Shown here piece by piece: positions 16,558-23,801 of a DNA stretch of 40,819 nt. The translations under genes and the position numbers were made by a program. How positions within the stretch are numbered: position 1 is the stretch's first letter; each line of letters starts with the position of its first letter. The DNA is from JBDSRX01 sp039929105 (GTDB lineage: Bacteria > Patescibacteriota > Dojkabacteria > J137). Location of the stretch: assembly GCA_039929105.1 (NCBI GenBank), contig JBDSRX010000084.1:1-40819 (forward strand), in the 5' to 3' direction. Below the pieces are notes generated by a model that worked only from the letters and a program-made list of their open reading frames with translations, ran no database searches and was not told the DNA's origin.

Positions 16558-17403
16558 ATGACATTAGAAGACTTAAAACAAAAAACTTTCCTATTTGATT
16601 CACACACTCATTTAGGCTTCGAAGGCTATAAAACTAGCACAGAAAATATTATAAAAGCTTCTAAAAATGCTGGTGTAGAGGAGTTATTTGATGTTTCGGT
16701 GGATATTGCCTCTTCAAGAGAGAATATCGAAAGAGCAAAACAGTTTAAAGAAGTAAAAGCTTTAGTTGGAATTGATCCAGAGGCAATTATTCCGGGTTCA
16801 GAATTGTACAAAAAAGTTGATAATGTTGAGCAATGGATTGAACAAGAAATTGAAACACTTGAAGAATTAATTATAAATAATAAAGATTTAGTTATAGGGA
16901 TTGGTGAGACAGGTATAGATTTACATCACTTAAGAGTTGCTGGCACAAGTGAAGATGAAGTTGAAAAATCTAAGAAACTTCAAACAAAGTTGTATGAAAA
17001 ACAGCTTCAATTAGCAGAAAAGTATAATCTTTTTCTTTCTATACATTCTCGTGGAGCAGAAGCATATTGTTTAGAAGTTTTGAAAAAATACAATGTTAAG
17101 GGTATATTTCACTCTTTTACAGGTGATTTTAAGACAGCAGAGGCAATTTTAGAACATGGATGTGCTTTAGGAGTAAATGGAATAGTAACTTTTAAAAATT
17201 CTCACAATTTGAGACTAATTTATAAGACTTTAATAGGAAAATTGCCAGAAGGCGAAGTTAAACCTGATTTTTTCTATAAAAAAGGTATTTTCTTCGAAAC
17301 AGATGCACCATTTCTTTCTCCTGAGGGCAAAAGAGGTGAAATTAATGAATCTGCGAATATAAAAGTTATTTTTGATAAATTAGTAGAATACTTAAGATCT
17401 TAA
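16558..17403 (+). CDS. tatD: TatD-family metal-dependent hydrolase (DNase)
   Basis: A 281-residue TIM-barrel hydrolase. All family motifs are in order: FDSHTHL (His16/His18), VIGIGETGIDL (the bridging Glu), FLSIHSRGA, GIFHSFTG and FFETDAPFLSP (the final Asp). The length fits TatD (about 260). TatD enzymes are Mg-dependent 3'-5' exonucleases involved in DNA repair and RNA turnover. The MazG-like gene follows 9 bp downstream on the same strand, so the two are probably one nucleic-acid/nucleotide clean-up operon. Confidence 0.9.
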   Translation: MTLEDLKQKTFLFDSHTHLGFEGYKTSTENIIKASKNAGVEELFDVSVDIASSRENIERAKQFKEVKALVGIDPEAIIPGSELYKKVDNVEQWIEQEIETLEELIINNKDLVIGIGETGIDLHHLRVAGTSEDEVEKSKKLQTKLYEKQLQLAEKYNLFLSIHSRGAEAYCLEVLKKYNVKGIFHSFTGDFKTAEAILEHGCALGVNGIVTFKNSHNLRLIYKTLIGKLPEGEVKPDFFYKKGIFFETDAPFLSPEGKRGEINESANIKVIFDKLVEYLRS

Positions 17404-17412
17404 AACATTAAT

Positions 17413-17778
17413 ATGGCTAAATCCATAAAAGAAGTAACAGATATCATTGTGAAGTTTTCTGAAGCAAGAGGCTGGAAAAATGAAGATCCTGTAGACCTTA
17501 TAAATGCACTGTATATTGAACTTGCTGAGTTATCTGAACATTATCAGTGGAAACACAATTTTGAAGATTTAGATGAGGATAAAAAAATTGAGATTGGTTT
17601 TGAATTTGTAGACATTATCTTCTATTTATTTAGAATGGCACATAATGCTGGGATTGATATTGAAAAATTCTTTGATATGAAATTACCTCGACTAGAAGAA
17701 AAGTTTCCAATTGGTGGAAATCCAAGAAAAGCTCACGATGAATATAGGAAAAGCGGTAAAAATAAGAAGTACGAATAG
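17413..17778 (+). CDS. MazG-like nucleotide pyrophosphohydrolase
   Basis: A 121-residue protein of the short MazG/RS21-C6 type, which hydrolyses (d)NTPs to monophosphate and pyrophosphate. The helical metal site is complete: E36-L-A-E39 followed by E64-F-V-D67, with HYQWKHN between them, a string typical of dCTPase-like members. The C-terminal FPIGGNPRKAHDEYRK is the usual tail. It lies 9 bp behind tatD. The exact substrate (dCTP or others) is not shown by the sequence. Confidence 0.85.
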   Translation: MAKSIKEVTDIIVKFSEARGWKNEDPVDLINALYIELAELSEHYQWKHNFEDLDEDKKIEIGFEFVDIIFYLFRMAHNAGIDIEKFFDMKLPRLEEKFPIGGNPRKAHDEYRKSGKNKKYE

Positions 17779-17855
17779 TTATTCTTCCACTAAGGCTGGA
17801 GTTTTGTTTAAAGTTGCTATAATGCCAGGCTGTGTTACAACCTAACTATCTTCTA

Positions 17856-17948
17856 TGTCATCCCGCACTAGATGCGGGATCTTTAATTCTGAAGTTGATT
17901 TCGCTACGCTAGATCCCGGATAATTGCTTCGCAATTTCCGGGATGACA
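17856..17948. repeat. REP-like compound palindrome
   Basis: TGTCATCCCG at 17856-17865 and CGGGATGACA at 17939-17948 form the outer stem. Inside lie ATCCCGCA/TGCGGGAT (17860-17867 with 17873-17880) and ATCCCGGA/TCCGGGAT (17913-17920 with 17937-17944), the latter continued by AATTGC/GCAATT around a TTC loop. The type resembles CCCGGGATGA repeats scattered in many bacterial genomes. It fills the space between the MazG-like gene and a convergent gene, so it may also act as a terminator. Confidence 0.75.
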
Positions 17949-17983
17949 CAATGGCCAGACATGAAATATTCGCCACACCTAAA

Positions 17984-18304
17984 CTAATATTCCTCCTCAT
18001 TATCACCATAAACAAAACCATCTATCTTTTCTGAAATCTCTTGTAGTTTTCTTAAAATTTTCGAATCATAGATCGCACTAATAACTCCGTCATGGTAAGT
18101 AAATACTACCTCAATATTAGGTTCATTTTTTGGTCTCCAAATACCATAAAAGCCACCGCTTTTTGTAATATTCTCTCCAAAAGGTGAAACATAACTTACG
18201 ATATTGCTATATATCATCTCAGGATCTTTCTTAATTATACTTATCCATTGCTCAAGTGAAAGTGGACTACTGTCATCTTCCTTCTCTAAGTGAATAAAAT
18301 ACAT
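17984..18304 (-). CDS. Small hypothetical protein
   Basis: A 106-residue acidic protein of no recognised family. It is soluble, with an N-terminal strand and helix (MYFIHLEKED, then LEQWISIIKKDPEM), a middle segment with GGFYGIWRP, and an acidic end, DNEEEY. An aromatic- and proline-containing beta core is likely. It stands alone between the REP-like palindrome and the divergent glycosyltransferase gene. Codon use is like its neighbours, which supports a real gene. Confidence 0.45.
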   Translation of the reverse strand: MYFIHLEKEDDSSPLSLEQWISIIKKDPEMIYSNIVSYVSPFGENITKSGGFYGIWRPKNEPNIEVVFTYHDGVISAIYDSKILRKLQEISEKIDGFVYGDNEEEY

Positions 18305-18436
18305 ATAAATTTATTAATAACTATAAGTAATTATAGCAAAATCAAGATATTTTCTAGAATTAATAACTGTAAAGTAGATTCCAAACAAAATAATAACAAT
18401 CTAACTTCTGTTTCCTGTTCTCTGTAATCTATAAAA

Positions 18437-18445
18437 TGATAAAAT
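18437..18445 (+). promoter_or_regulatory. Extended -10 that predicts a leaderless glycosyltransferase mRNA
   Basis: TGA followed by TAAAAT (18440-18445). Seven bases after the last T is 18452, the A of the ATG, so the transcript would begin at or within a base of the start codon. Confidence 0.5.
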
Positions 18446-18451
18446 GACTCC

Positions 18452-19615
18452 ATGAAGATTGCATATATAACACCACGGTTTCACCCATTTAAAGGTGGGG
18501 CAGAACAAAATTTATTAGCTTTATCTACTAGAGTTGCTAAACTTGGCTTCGATTCTACAGTGCTGACAACCAATGCTAAGTTTAATAATGAGAAGCTTCC
18601 AAAAGAAGAATTTTATAAAGGATTAAGAATTATTAGACATTGGGCTCCTACAGAAGCTCTTTATGCTGGATTTTACCCTCAACTTCTTCCGCACTTGCTG
18701 ATGAATAAATACGATATTATTCACTCATCTGGAATTGGATTTTTCTGGAGAGAATTTTGTTTAATTTTAAAGAAACTAACATCAAAACAAACTAAGTTTA
18801 TAGTTACACCACATGGGCCATTCCTAGCTGCAACTTCTGCAACAGGCATTAGAGGATTTATTAGAAAAACGGGAAATAAAATTTTAAGACTTTATGTAAA
18901 TTGGCTTTATGATGAGTTTATTGCTGTAAACCCAAACCAACATGTTTGGATGGAGTCTTTATACAATATTAATCCAGTAAAAATTATAAATATTCCAAAT
19001 GGAATCGATGAAGATTACATCGAACAAAAAATTGTAGAACATAAACCCGACGATAAGATTGTAATTACATATATGAATAGAATGGAGGAGTACAAAGGAA
19101 TTCAACAAGTTTTAAAAGCAATTGATAAACTTTTAGATCTACCAGATTCAAACAAGAATTTTATTTTCTATATAATGGGTAGGCCGGGTGGATATACAAA
19201 AACACTTGAGAATATGGTTAGAGATATGCAATTAGAATCTCATACTAAATTTATTTTCTCACCAGAAGATAAAGAAAGAGATGAAATTTTCTATAAAGAG
19301 TCACAAATAAATATTTTACCAAGCCAATGGGAAGCAACTGGAATAACTCTTTTAGAAGCAATGGCCAAAGGAAATATTATTATTACTACCGAACAAAACG
19401 AAGCAGCAGACATTTTAATACAAGAAGGTGAAAATGGATTTGTTTATGGATACGACGAAATTGATAAACTAGTAGAAGGTTTATCTTGGTTATTAAAAAC
19501 ACCAGAACTTAGAGAAAGAATGAGAAAAGATAGTTTAGAAATGTCTAAAAAATTCACTTGGGAAAGTGTTGTAAAGATTTATGTAGATTTACTTAATAAT
19601 ATTAAATACAGATAA
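18452..19615 (+). CDS. GT4-family glycosyltransferase
   Basis: A 387-residue GT-B enzyme. The N-terminal domain opens MKIAYITPRFHPFKGGAEQ, with the Gly-rich acceptor loop of GT4 enzymes. The C-terminal domain starts near KIVITYMNRMEEYKG, the position of the usual GRL/xxxKG motif. The catalytic E-x7-E reads EATGITLLE, followed by AMAKGNIIITT. GT4 members use nucleotide sugars, or occasionally sugar phosphates, to build glycolipids, polysaccharides or glycoproteins. No signal or membrane segment is present, so it acts at the cytoplasmic face. The next small gene starts one base after its stop. Confidence 0.85.
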   Translation: MKIAYITPRFHPFKGGAEQNLLALSTRVAKLGFDSTVLTTNAKFNNEKLPKEEFYKGLRIIRHWAPTEALYAGFYPQLLPHLLMNKYDIIHSSGIGFFWREFCLILKKLTSKQTKFIVTPHGPFLAATSATGIRGFIRKTGNKILRLYVNWLYDEFIAVNPNQHVWMESLYNINPVKIINIPNGIDEDYIEQKIVEHKPDDKIVITYMNRMEEYKGIQQVLKAIDKLLDLPDSNKNFIFYIMGRPGGYTKTLENMVRDMQLESHTKFIFSPEDKERDEIFYKESQINILPSQWEATGITLLEAMAKGNIIITTEQNEAADILIQEGENGFVYGYDEIDKLVEGLSWLLKTPELRERMRKDSLEMSKKFTWESVVKIYVDLLNNIKYR

Positions 19616-19616
19616 A

Positions 19617-19931
19617 ATGCCTAGAGTAGTAGTAGAAAAAACAGCAAAGGGTCCTAAGTACAAACAAATGTACGATCGTATGAAAGCTGAAAATCCTAAA
19701 TTATTTAAAGACTTTAAAAAAGCTCACGATAAATTTTTAGAAGACTCAAAAAAAAATAGAGCTGCATTTAATAAAGTAGGAGAAGAATTTGCAGAACAAG
19801 TAAGAATTTACACAGACCATCTTTGTAGAACTTCAGAAAGTTCTGGTTACCAATCTTCAAAGTTGGCAGATCAATTTAGAGGTTTAATAATTTCAGAGTT
19901 CTCGGAACTGGATGAGATAGGGATAACTTAG
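19617..19931 (+). CDS. Small helical hypothetical protein
   Basis: A 104-residue, Lys/Glu-rich, mostly helical protein. The first 60 residues (KYKQMYDRMKAENPKLFKDF and what follows) look like a long amphipathic helix or coiled coil. Two residues later it contains TDHLCRTSESSGYQSS and ends without a membrane segment. It begins one base after the glycosyltransferase stop, so it is translated from the same mRNA. No family is recognised; it could be a partner of the glycosyltransferase or an unrelated co-transcribed gene. Confidence 0.45.
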   Translation: MPRVVVEKTAKGPKYKQMYDRMKAENPKLFKDFKKAHDKFLEDSKKNRAAFNKVGEEFAEQVRIYTDHLCRTSESSGYQSSKLADQFRGLIISEFSELDEIGIT

Positions 19932-19979
19932 ACAATACAGCCTTAAATCTTAGCGAGCAGTGCGAGCTTTAGATTTTGG

Positions 19980-20069
19980 TTGGCAGAGCCCACCTGTCGT
20001 ACTTTCATAGCATTCAACATTTATCAGAGTTACATTACTCCTACATTTGGCAATTATTCAAATGACGAA
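19980..20069 (+). repeat. 90-bp dispersed element, copy 1
   Basis: Conserved blocks shared with the copy at 22950-23040: TTGGCAGAGCCCACCT (19980-19995), TCAGAGTTAC at offset 44, and GGCAATTATTCAAATGACGAA at the end (compare GGCAGTTGATCAAAATGACGAA, one base longer). The spacers between blocks are 28 and 15 bases in both copies but differ in sequence. It runs directly into a CGAAATTCG repeat. Confidence 0.75.
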
Positions 20070-20131
20070 ATTCGAATATCGAAGCTCGAAAATGTGACAT
20101 CTTTGGATTTCTTCATTCGAGCTTCGGATTT
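20062..20131. repeat. CTTCGAATTTCG-family repeat upstream of rsmI
   Basis: The plus strand starts ATGACGAAATTCGAATATCG, continues GAAGCTCGAAAATGTGACAT, and ends TTCTTCATTCGAGCTTCGG. The outer arms are partly complementary, so it can fold. It sits just before the rsmI promoter and ends 10 bases upstream of it. Confidence 0.7.
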
Positions 20132-20141
20132 GACCTCCCCA

Positions 20142-20150
20142 TGGTATAAT
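20142..20150 (+). promoter_or_regulatory. Extended -10 promoter of rsmI
   Basis: TGG followed by TATAAT (20145-20150). The predicted start is near 20157, about 20 bases before the ATG at 20177. The nearby TTGACC (20130-20135) is only 9 bases upstream of the -10, too close to serve as -35. Confidence 0.5.
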
Positions 20151-20176
20151 TGCTGTATTAATTAACATAGAAAGCA

Positions 20177-20887
20177 ATGAGTAAACTCACACTAATTGGA
20201 ACACCAATTGGAAATTTAGAAGATATTACAATACGAGGAATAAAAGCTATTTTTAGTTTTGATATTATTCTTGCAGAAGATACTAGAAACTACATTAAAC
20301 TTAGAAACTTACTTTCTGAGCGATTTCCAGAAATTATAAAGTCACTGAACTTGGACCTTGAACATAGACCACAACTAATTTCATATAGGGATCAAAACCA
20401 TAAAAGTGTAATCGAAAAAATTTCCACACTTTTAGAAACTAATTTTAAAATTGGATTCATGTCCGATGCAGGAATGCCCTCAATTTCGGACCCTGGCTTT
20501 AAATTAGTCTCCGAAATTATCGAGCGAGGGTTTGAGGTGGAAGTACTTCCAGGTCCAACTGCCATAGATACTGCATTAGTGGCTTCTGGTTTACCAACCG
20601 ATAAGTTCAGCTTCTTAGGATTTCTTCCTAGAGAGGCAGGGAAGATTAAGAAATTATTAAGTGAACAAACTGGAACTTTTGCATATTACGAATCTCCTTT
20701 TAGAGTTGTAAAATCTTTAGAAGTAATTGAGAAGTTTATGCCAGATGTAAAAGTCGCAGCGGTAAATGATTTAACAAAAAAATTTGAAAAAGTAGTTAGA
20801 GGAAATATTTCTGAAGTAATTACTGAACTTAAGAAAGGTAAGGTTGTTGGCGAGTGGGCGATAGTAATAAGCACGAAATTCGAATAA
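20177..20887 (+). CDS. rsmI: 16S rRNA (cytidine-1402-2'-O)-methyltransferase RsmI
   Basis: A 236-residue tetrapyrrole-methylase-fold enzyme that 2'-O-methylates C1402 in the decoding centre of 16S rRNA. Signature strings are present in order: GTPIGNLEDITIRG near the start, ILAEDTRN, MSDAGMPSISDPG and VLPGPTAIDTAL. The protein is shorter than many RsmI proteins (about 280) because the C-terminal extra domain is missing. The last residues, STKFE, and the stop are encoded by a repeat copy (20869-20899), so the natural end may have been replaced. It is flanked by repeats on both sides. Confidence 0.9.
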   Translation: MSKLTLIGTPIGNLEDITIRGIKAIFSFDIILAEDTRNYIKLRNLLSERFPEIIKSLNLDLEHRPQLISYRDQNHKSVIEKISTLLETNFKIGFMSDAGMPSISDPGFKLVSEIIERGFEVEVLPGPTAIDTALVASGLPTDKFSFLGFLPREAGKIKKLLSEQTGTFAYYESPFRVVKSLEVIEKFMPDVKVAAVNDLTKKFEKVVRGNISEVITELKKGKVVGEWAIVISTKFE

Positions 20888-20899
20888 AGAAATTCAAAG
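20869..20899 (+). repeat. Repeat arm covering the rsmI stop and the 3' end of the four-helix-bundle gene
   Basis: AAGCACGAAATTCGAATAAA, then GAAATTCAAAG. The first 20 bases closely match the element at the end of tag (28448). The rsmI TAA at 20885-20887 lies inside it. The inverse of this arm occurs at 21239-21265, on the other side of the four-helix-bundle gene. Confidence 0.7.
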
Positions 20900-21235
20900 C
20901 TTCTTATAAATTGCTCCAAAAATATTGTTTAACTCGATTGCTTCTGCAAACAGACTTGTTAATTCATCAATATAATCTTCATTAAACTCTTTTATTAATT
21001 CTAGCCAGTAAATCGTTTCTTTTGCTTCTTTTTTACAAATCATAACTCTATGCTTTAAATCTTTTTGAGTTGTTGTTTCATTAGCCTCTCTGTAATTAGC
21101 ACCCATTGATGTTCCAGACCTTAGCAATTGTCTTGTGATAGTTATGTTCTTCATATCTTTAGGTAGTTTTGCTAAAACATATATTAAGTTTTTAGAGAAT
21201 CTTAGAGTTCTATTTTCTAAATTATATTCGCTCAT
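20894..21235 (-). CDS. Four-helix-bundle protein (S23 / 23S rRNA-intervening-sequence protein family)
   Basis: A 113-residue helical protein with the family hallmarks: an N-terminal ENRTLRFSKNLI, then TRQLLRSGTSMGANYREANE (the conserved R-S-x-x-S-x-x-A-N-x-x-E-A region) and ICKKEAKETIYWLELIKE. Homologues occur within 23S rRNA intervening sequences and as Avd accessory proteins of diversity-generating retroelements. They form oligomeric bundles that bind nucleic acid. No reverse transcriptase or 23S rRNA gene is visible here. The gene is bracketed by inverted copies of the dispersed repeat (20869-20899 and 21239-21265) and followed upstream by a tandem array, so it looks like a mobile or selfish unit. 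Confidence 0.85.
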   Translation of the reverse strand: MSEYNLENRTLRFSKNLIYVLAKLPKDMKNITITRQLLRSGTSMGANYREANETTTQKDLKHRVMICKKEAKETIYWLELIKEFNEDYIDELTSLFAEAIELNNIFGAIYKKL

Positions 21236-21238
21236 TCT

Positions 21239-21265
21239 TTTTGGATTTCTTCATTCGAATTTCGC
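21239..21265 (-). repeat. Inverted partner of the 20869 repeat arm
   Basis: The plus strand reads TTGGATTTCTTCATTCG then AATTTCGC. Its reverse complement, GCGAAATTCGAATGAAGAAA, aligns with the arm at 20871-20892 with one mismatch. The two arms enclose the four-helix-bundle gene. Confidence 0.7.
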
Positions 21266-21283
21266 ATTTAAATTACTATTGAT

Positions 21284-21367
21284 CATTTGTGATTTGTGAT
21301 TTGTGATTTGTGATTTGTGATTTGTCATTTGTGATTTGTGATTTGTGATTTGTGATTTGTCATTTGT
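21284..21367. repeat. Tandem heptamer array, 12 units of YATTTGT
   Basis: Twelve adjacent 7-base units: CATTTGT once, GATTTGT five times, CATTTGT once, GATTTGT four times, CATTTGT once. There is no other variation. The array ends 3 bases before the comM-derived stop at 21370 and begins 49 bases before the four-helix-bundle start. An ATTTGTGAC string of the same kind occurs within the repeat copy in tyrS. Confidence 0.95.
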
Positions 21368-21369
21368 AA

Positions 21370-22877
21370 TTAATTAATCTCCACCCTATAGCTCAACGCC
21401 TCTACAACATCTCTTTCCTCAATTTTTTCAGATACCCTAAGATCTGCAATAGTACGTGATACTTTTAGCAGCCGGTAATAAGACCTTGCAGATAAATTCA
21501 TTCGATCTATTGCCATCTTAAGAATTTTTTCCGAAGCAGAATCTAAATGAATAAACTTTTCTAAATCTTTTTGCCCCATATCTGAATTACAAAATAAGTT
21601 GGATTCTTTAAATCTTTCAATTTGTAAGTTTCTCGAACTCTTTCCCTAACTGTTGCCGAACTTTCACTTTTAATTCCACTGAATAGTTTTTCATTCTCAA
21701 CTTTGGGAACTCTAATTAATAAATCTATTCGATCTAAAATTGGACCTGAAATTTTCTTTTGATATCTTATTACTTCCATTGATGTACAAGTACATTGTCT
21801 TGTTGGATCTCCTCGATAACCACATTTACATGGGTTCATTGCTGCAACAAGTATAAAATTAGCTGGGAAAGTTAAAGTTCCTTGTGCTCTAGAAATTGTT
21901 ACAACTTTATCTTCTAAAGGTTGTCTTAGGGCTTCTAAAGCTTGGGTGGAGAATTCTGGAAATTCATCTAAAAATAAAATTCCTCTATGTGCTAAAGAAA
22001 TTTCACCTGGTTTTGGAAATGCGCCACCACCAACTAATGCTACTTGTGAACTAGTGTGATGAGGAGAACGGAAAGGTCGTGAAGTAATAATTGGATTTTG
22101 TTTTGAGGTTAAACCTGCAACACTATGTATTCTTGTAACTTCTAAACTTTCTTCAACTTCCATTTTTGGAAGAATTGTTGGTAAACATCTACTTAACATT
22201 GTCTTTCCTGAACCCGGAACTCCTGAAAGTAGAATATTATGACCTCCAGCTGCTGCAATTTCTAAAGCTCGTTTAGAATGTTCTTGCCCACGCACTTGAG
22301 ATAAATCAAACTTGCTATTAGAAAAATCTTCAATTTGAAATTCAGTTTCTTTTTCTGGTTTTAAAGTTTCAATATCGTTGAAATGATCAATAAGTTGTCT
22401 AAGATGATCCACTGAATAGACTTTTATTCCTTTTACTACACTTGCTTCTTTAGCATTATCGGAAGGTAAATATATTTCTTTAAAACCTAGTTTCTTTGCT
22501 GCATCTGTAATTGGAAGAATTCCCCGAACAGGTCTTAACTTTCCATCTAAAGCTAATTCACCAATGAAAAGTTTACCTTCAGTTTCAATAGAAATTTGCT
22601 CGGATGCAATTAAGAATCCAAGAGCTAAGGGTAGATCATAACTTGGTCCAGATTTAATAAGCTGAGCAGGTGCTAAGTTTATAACAATAGACATTGGAAT
22701 AAAGGTAGCAGCAGAGTTTCTTATTGCAGCAGGAATTCTATCTCTTGCTTCTTGTATAGATTTATCTGCAAGACCTACAATCGAAAAGTAAGCATTACCT
22801 CTTCTATATTCGACTTCAACTTCGACAATTGTACAATCTAGACCAGAGAGCGTAGCAGTGAATAATTTTGATAACAT
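21370..22877 (-). pseudogene. comM: comM / YifB Mg-chelatase-like AAA+ ATPase, interrupted by a frameshift
   Basis: Two overlapping frames together give one ComM protein. The first (22877 to 21561) has the N-terminal Lon-like domain (NLAPAQLIKSGPSYDLPLAL), Walker A GVPGSGKT at 219-226, RPFRSPHHTSS, Walker B ILFLDE at 300-305 and the Cys cluster CKCGYRGDPTRQCTC. It stays in frame until about residue 415 (near 21630), then runs into a non-homologous tail. The lost C-terminal domain continues in another frame, ending near 21370: QIERFKESN, then LSARSYYRLLKVSRTIADL and EALSYRVE. ComM is a hexameric helicase for branch migration during transformation. One net base change would restore it, so a sequencing error is possible. 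Repeats flank the gene on both sides. Confidence 0.85.
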
Positions 22878-22949
22878 CCTGAGATATTACTATAATAGTA
22901 AGAAGCCGTCTTTGTACTAGAATACAAATTAAATCTAACATCTTAGGGC

Positions 22950-23040
22950 TTCGTCATTTTGATCAACTGCCCGGCGGAAGAGAATAGTAACTCTGACAAA
23001 CCTTAACCGCCACATGACGGTAATAGGTGGGCTCTGCCAA
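22950..23040 (-). repeat. 90-bp dispersed element, copy 2 (inverted)
   Basis: Reverse complement of the element at 19980: AGGTGGGCTCTGCCAA at 23025-23040, GTAACTCTGA at 22987-22996 and TTCGTCATTTTGATCAACTG near 22950. Block order and spacing match copy 1. Within its own variable part, ACCGCCACATGACGGT can form a small stem-loop that copy 1 lacks. Confidence 0.75.
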
Positions 23041-23048
23041 GGTCAATA

Positions 23049-23801
23049 TTAGTGCCCAGGCAACATATCGTGAATTGCTTCTTGAAAGATTCTAAATTGT
23101 TCTTCGTGAGCTATTGTTGCTTCTCCATCCCCAGCTTGTAATCCATAATAGCCAAACTGAGAATGATTTCCACCTTCAATTTCTGTAAATGTAGAATATT
23201 TTGAAGGTAAGTTTTTTTGGGTATTAAGCCAAGTATCTTTTACAAATATTCCGTCGTTAGTTCCTCTAAAAGAAGAAACTAAAATTACTGCCTTACTTAT
23301 ATCTACATCGGAATACGAAGCGAGTAGAGCAAGCCCTTTTATATCATTATCTTCTAGATGTTGCTGCACATATCTAGCTGCCATAGAACCACCTAAAGAA
23401 TGTCCTGCCAATACCCAGTAATGTATATCTGGATACTCTTTTCTAATTTCATCTGCTTTATCAACTCCAAATATTGCTAAATTTAATGGCATTGGAACTA
23501 TTACACAAAGATGTTGTTGTTCAGACAAATATTCACAAAGTGGTGCATAAGCTTTTGGATCAACTCTTCCTCCAGGGTAAAAAATTACTCCTGAACTATA
23601 TTCTTTTGCAGGTTTAAAAACAATATCTTGACTTTGGTTTACTAAATACTTTTCATTAGATTGTAAAGAATCAAATGCTTCTGAAGTTGCTTGATATGGA
23701 GTATTTGCCCATAATATGAATCCTAACGTTATTAATAAAAAAAGAATTCCCAAGCCACTTAAAAAGTATTTTAGATTTTTCTTTTTTAAATATTTTTTCA
23801 T
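23049..23801 (-). CDS. Membrane-anchored alpha/beta hydrolase
   Basis: A 250-residue protein. A basic N-terminus (MKKYLKKKNLKYF) leads into one membrane helix at about 12-31; the rest should be external. The nucleophile elbow reads AGHSLGG with Ser135, the acid is Asp183 in GTNDG, and the base is His213 in GGNHSQFG, a complete triad. FYPGGRVDPKAY supplies the oxyanion region. This fits the Abhydrolase_5 group of extracytoplasmic esterase/lipase-like enzymes; the substrate is unknown. Its ATG overlaps the TGA of the upstream phosphatase gene (ATGA), so the two are translationally coupled. Confidence 0.8.
   Translation of the reverse strand: MKKYLKKKNLKYFLSGLGILFLLITLGFILWANTPYQATSEAFDSLQSNEKYLVNQSQDIVFKPAKEYSSGVIFYPGGRVDPKAYAPLCEYLSEQQHLCVIVPMPLNLAIFGVDKADEIRKEYPDIHYWVLAGHSLGGSMAARYVQQHLEDNDIKGLALLASYSDVDISKAVILVSSFRGTNDGIFVKDTWLNTQKNLPSKYSTFTEIEGGNHSQFGYYGLQAGDGEATIAHEEQFRIFQEAIHDMLPGH

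Noticed and set aside
20894..21235. Diversity-generating retroelement based on the Avd-like gene
   Set aside because: No reverse transcriptase, template repeat or variable-repeat protein is seen within the window.
21284..21367. CRISPR-like array
   Set aside because: The units are 7 bases, directly adjacent, with no spacers and no cas genes.
21561..21640. Programmed -1 frameshift in comM
   Set aside because: The C-AAA-AAG before the first stop lies after the point where homology already changes frame, and no stimulatory structure is evident; mutation or read error is simpler.
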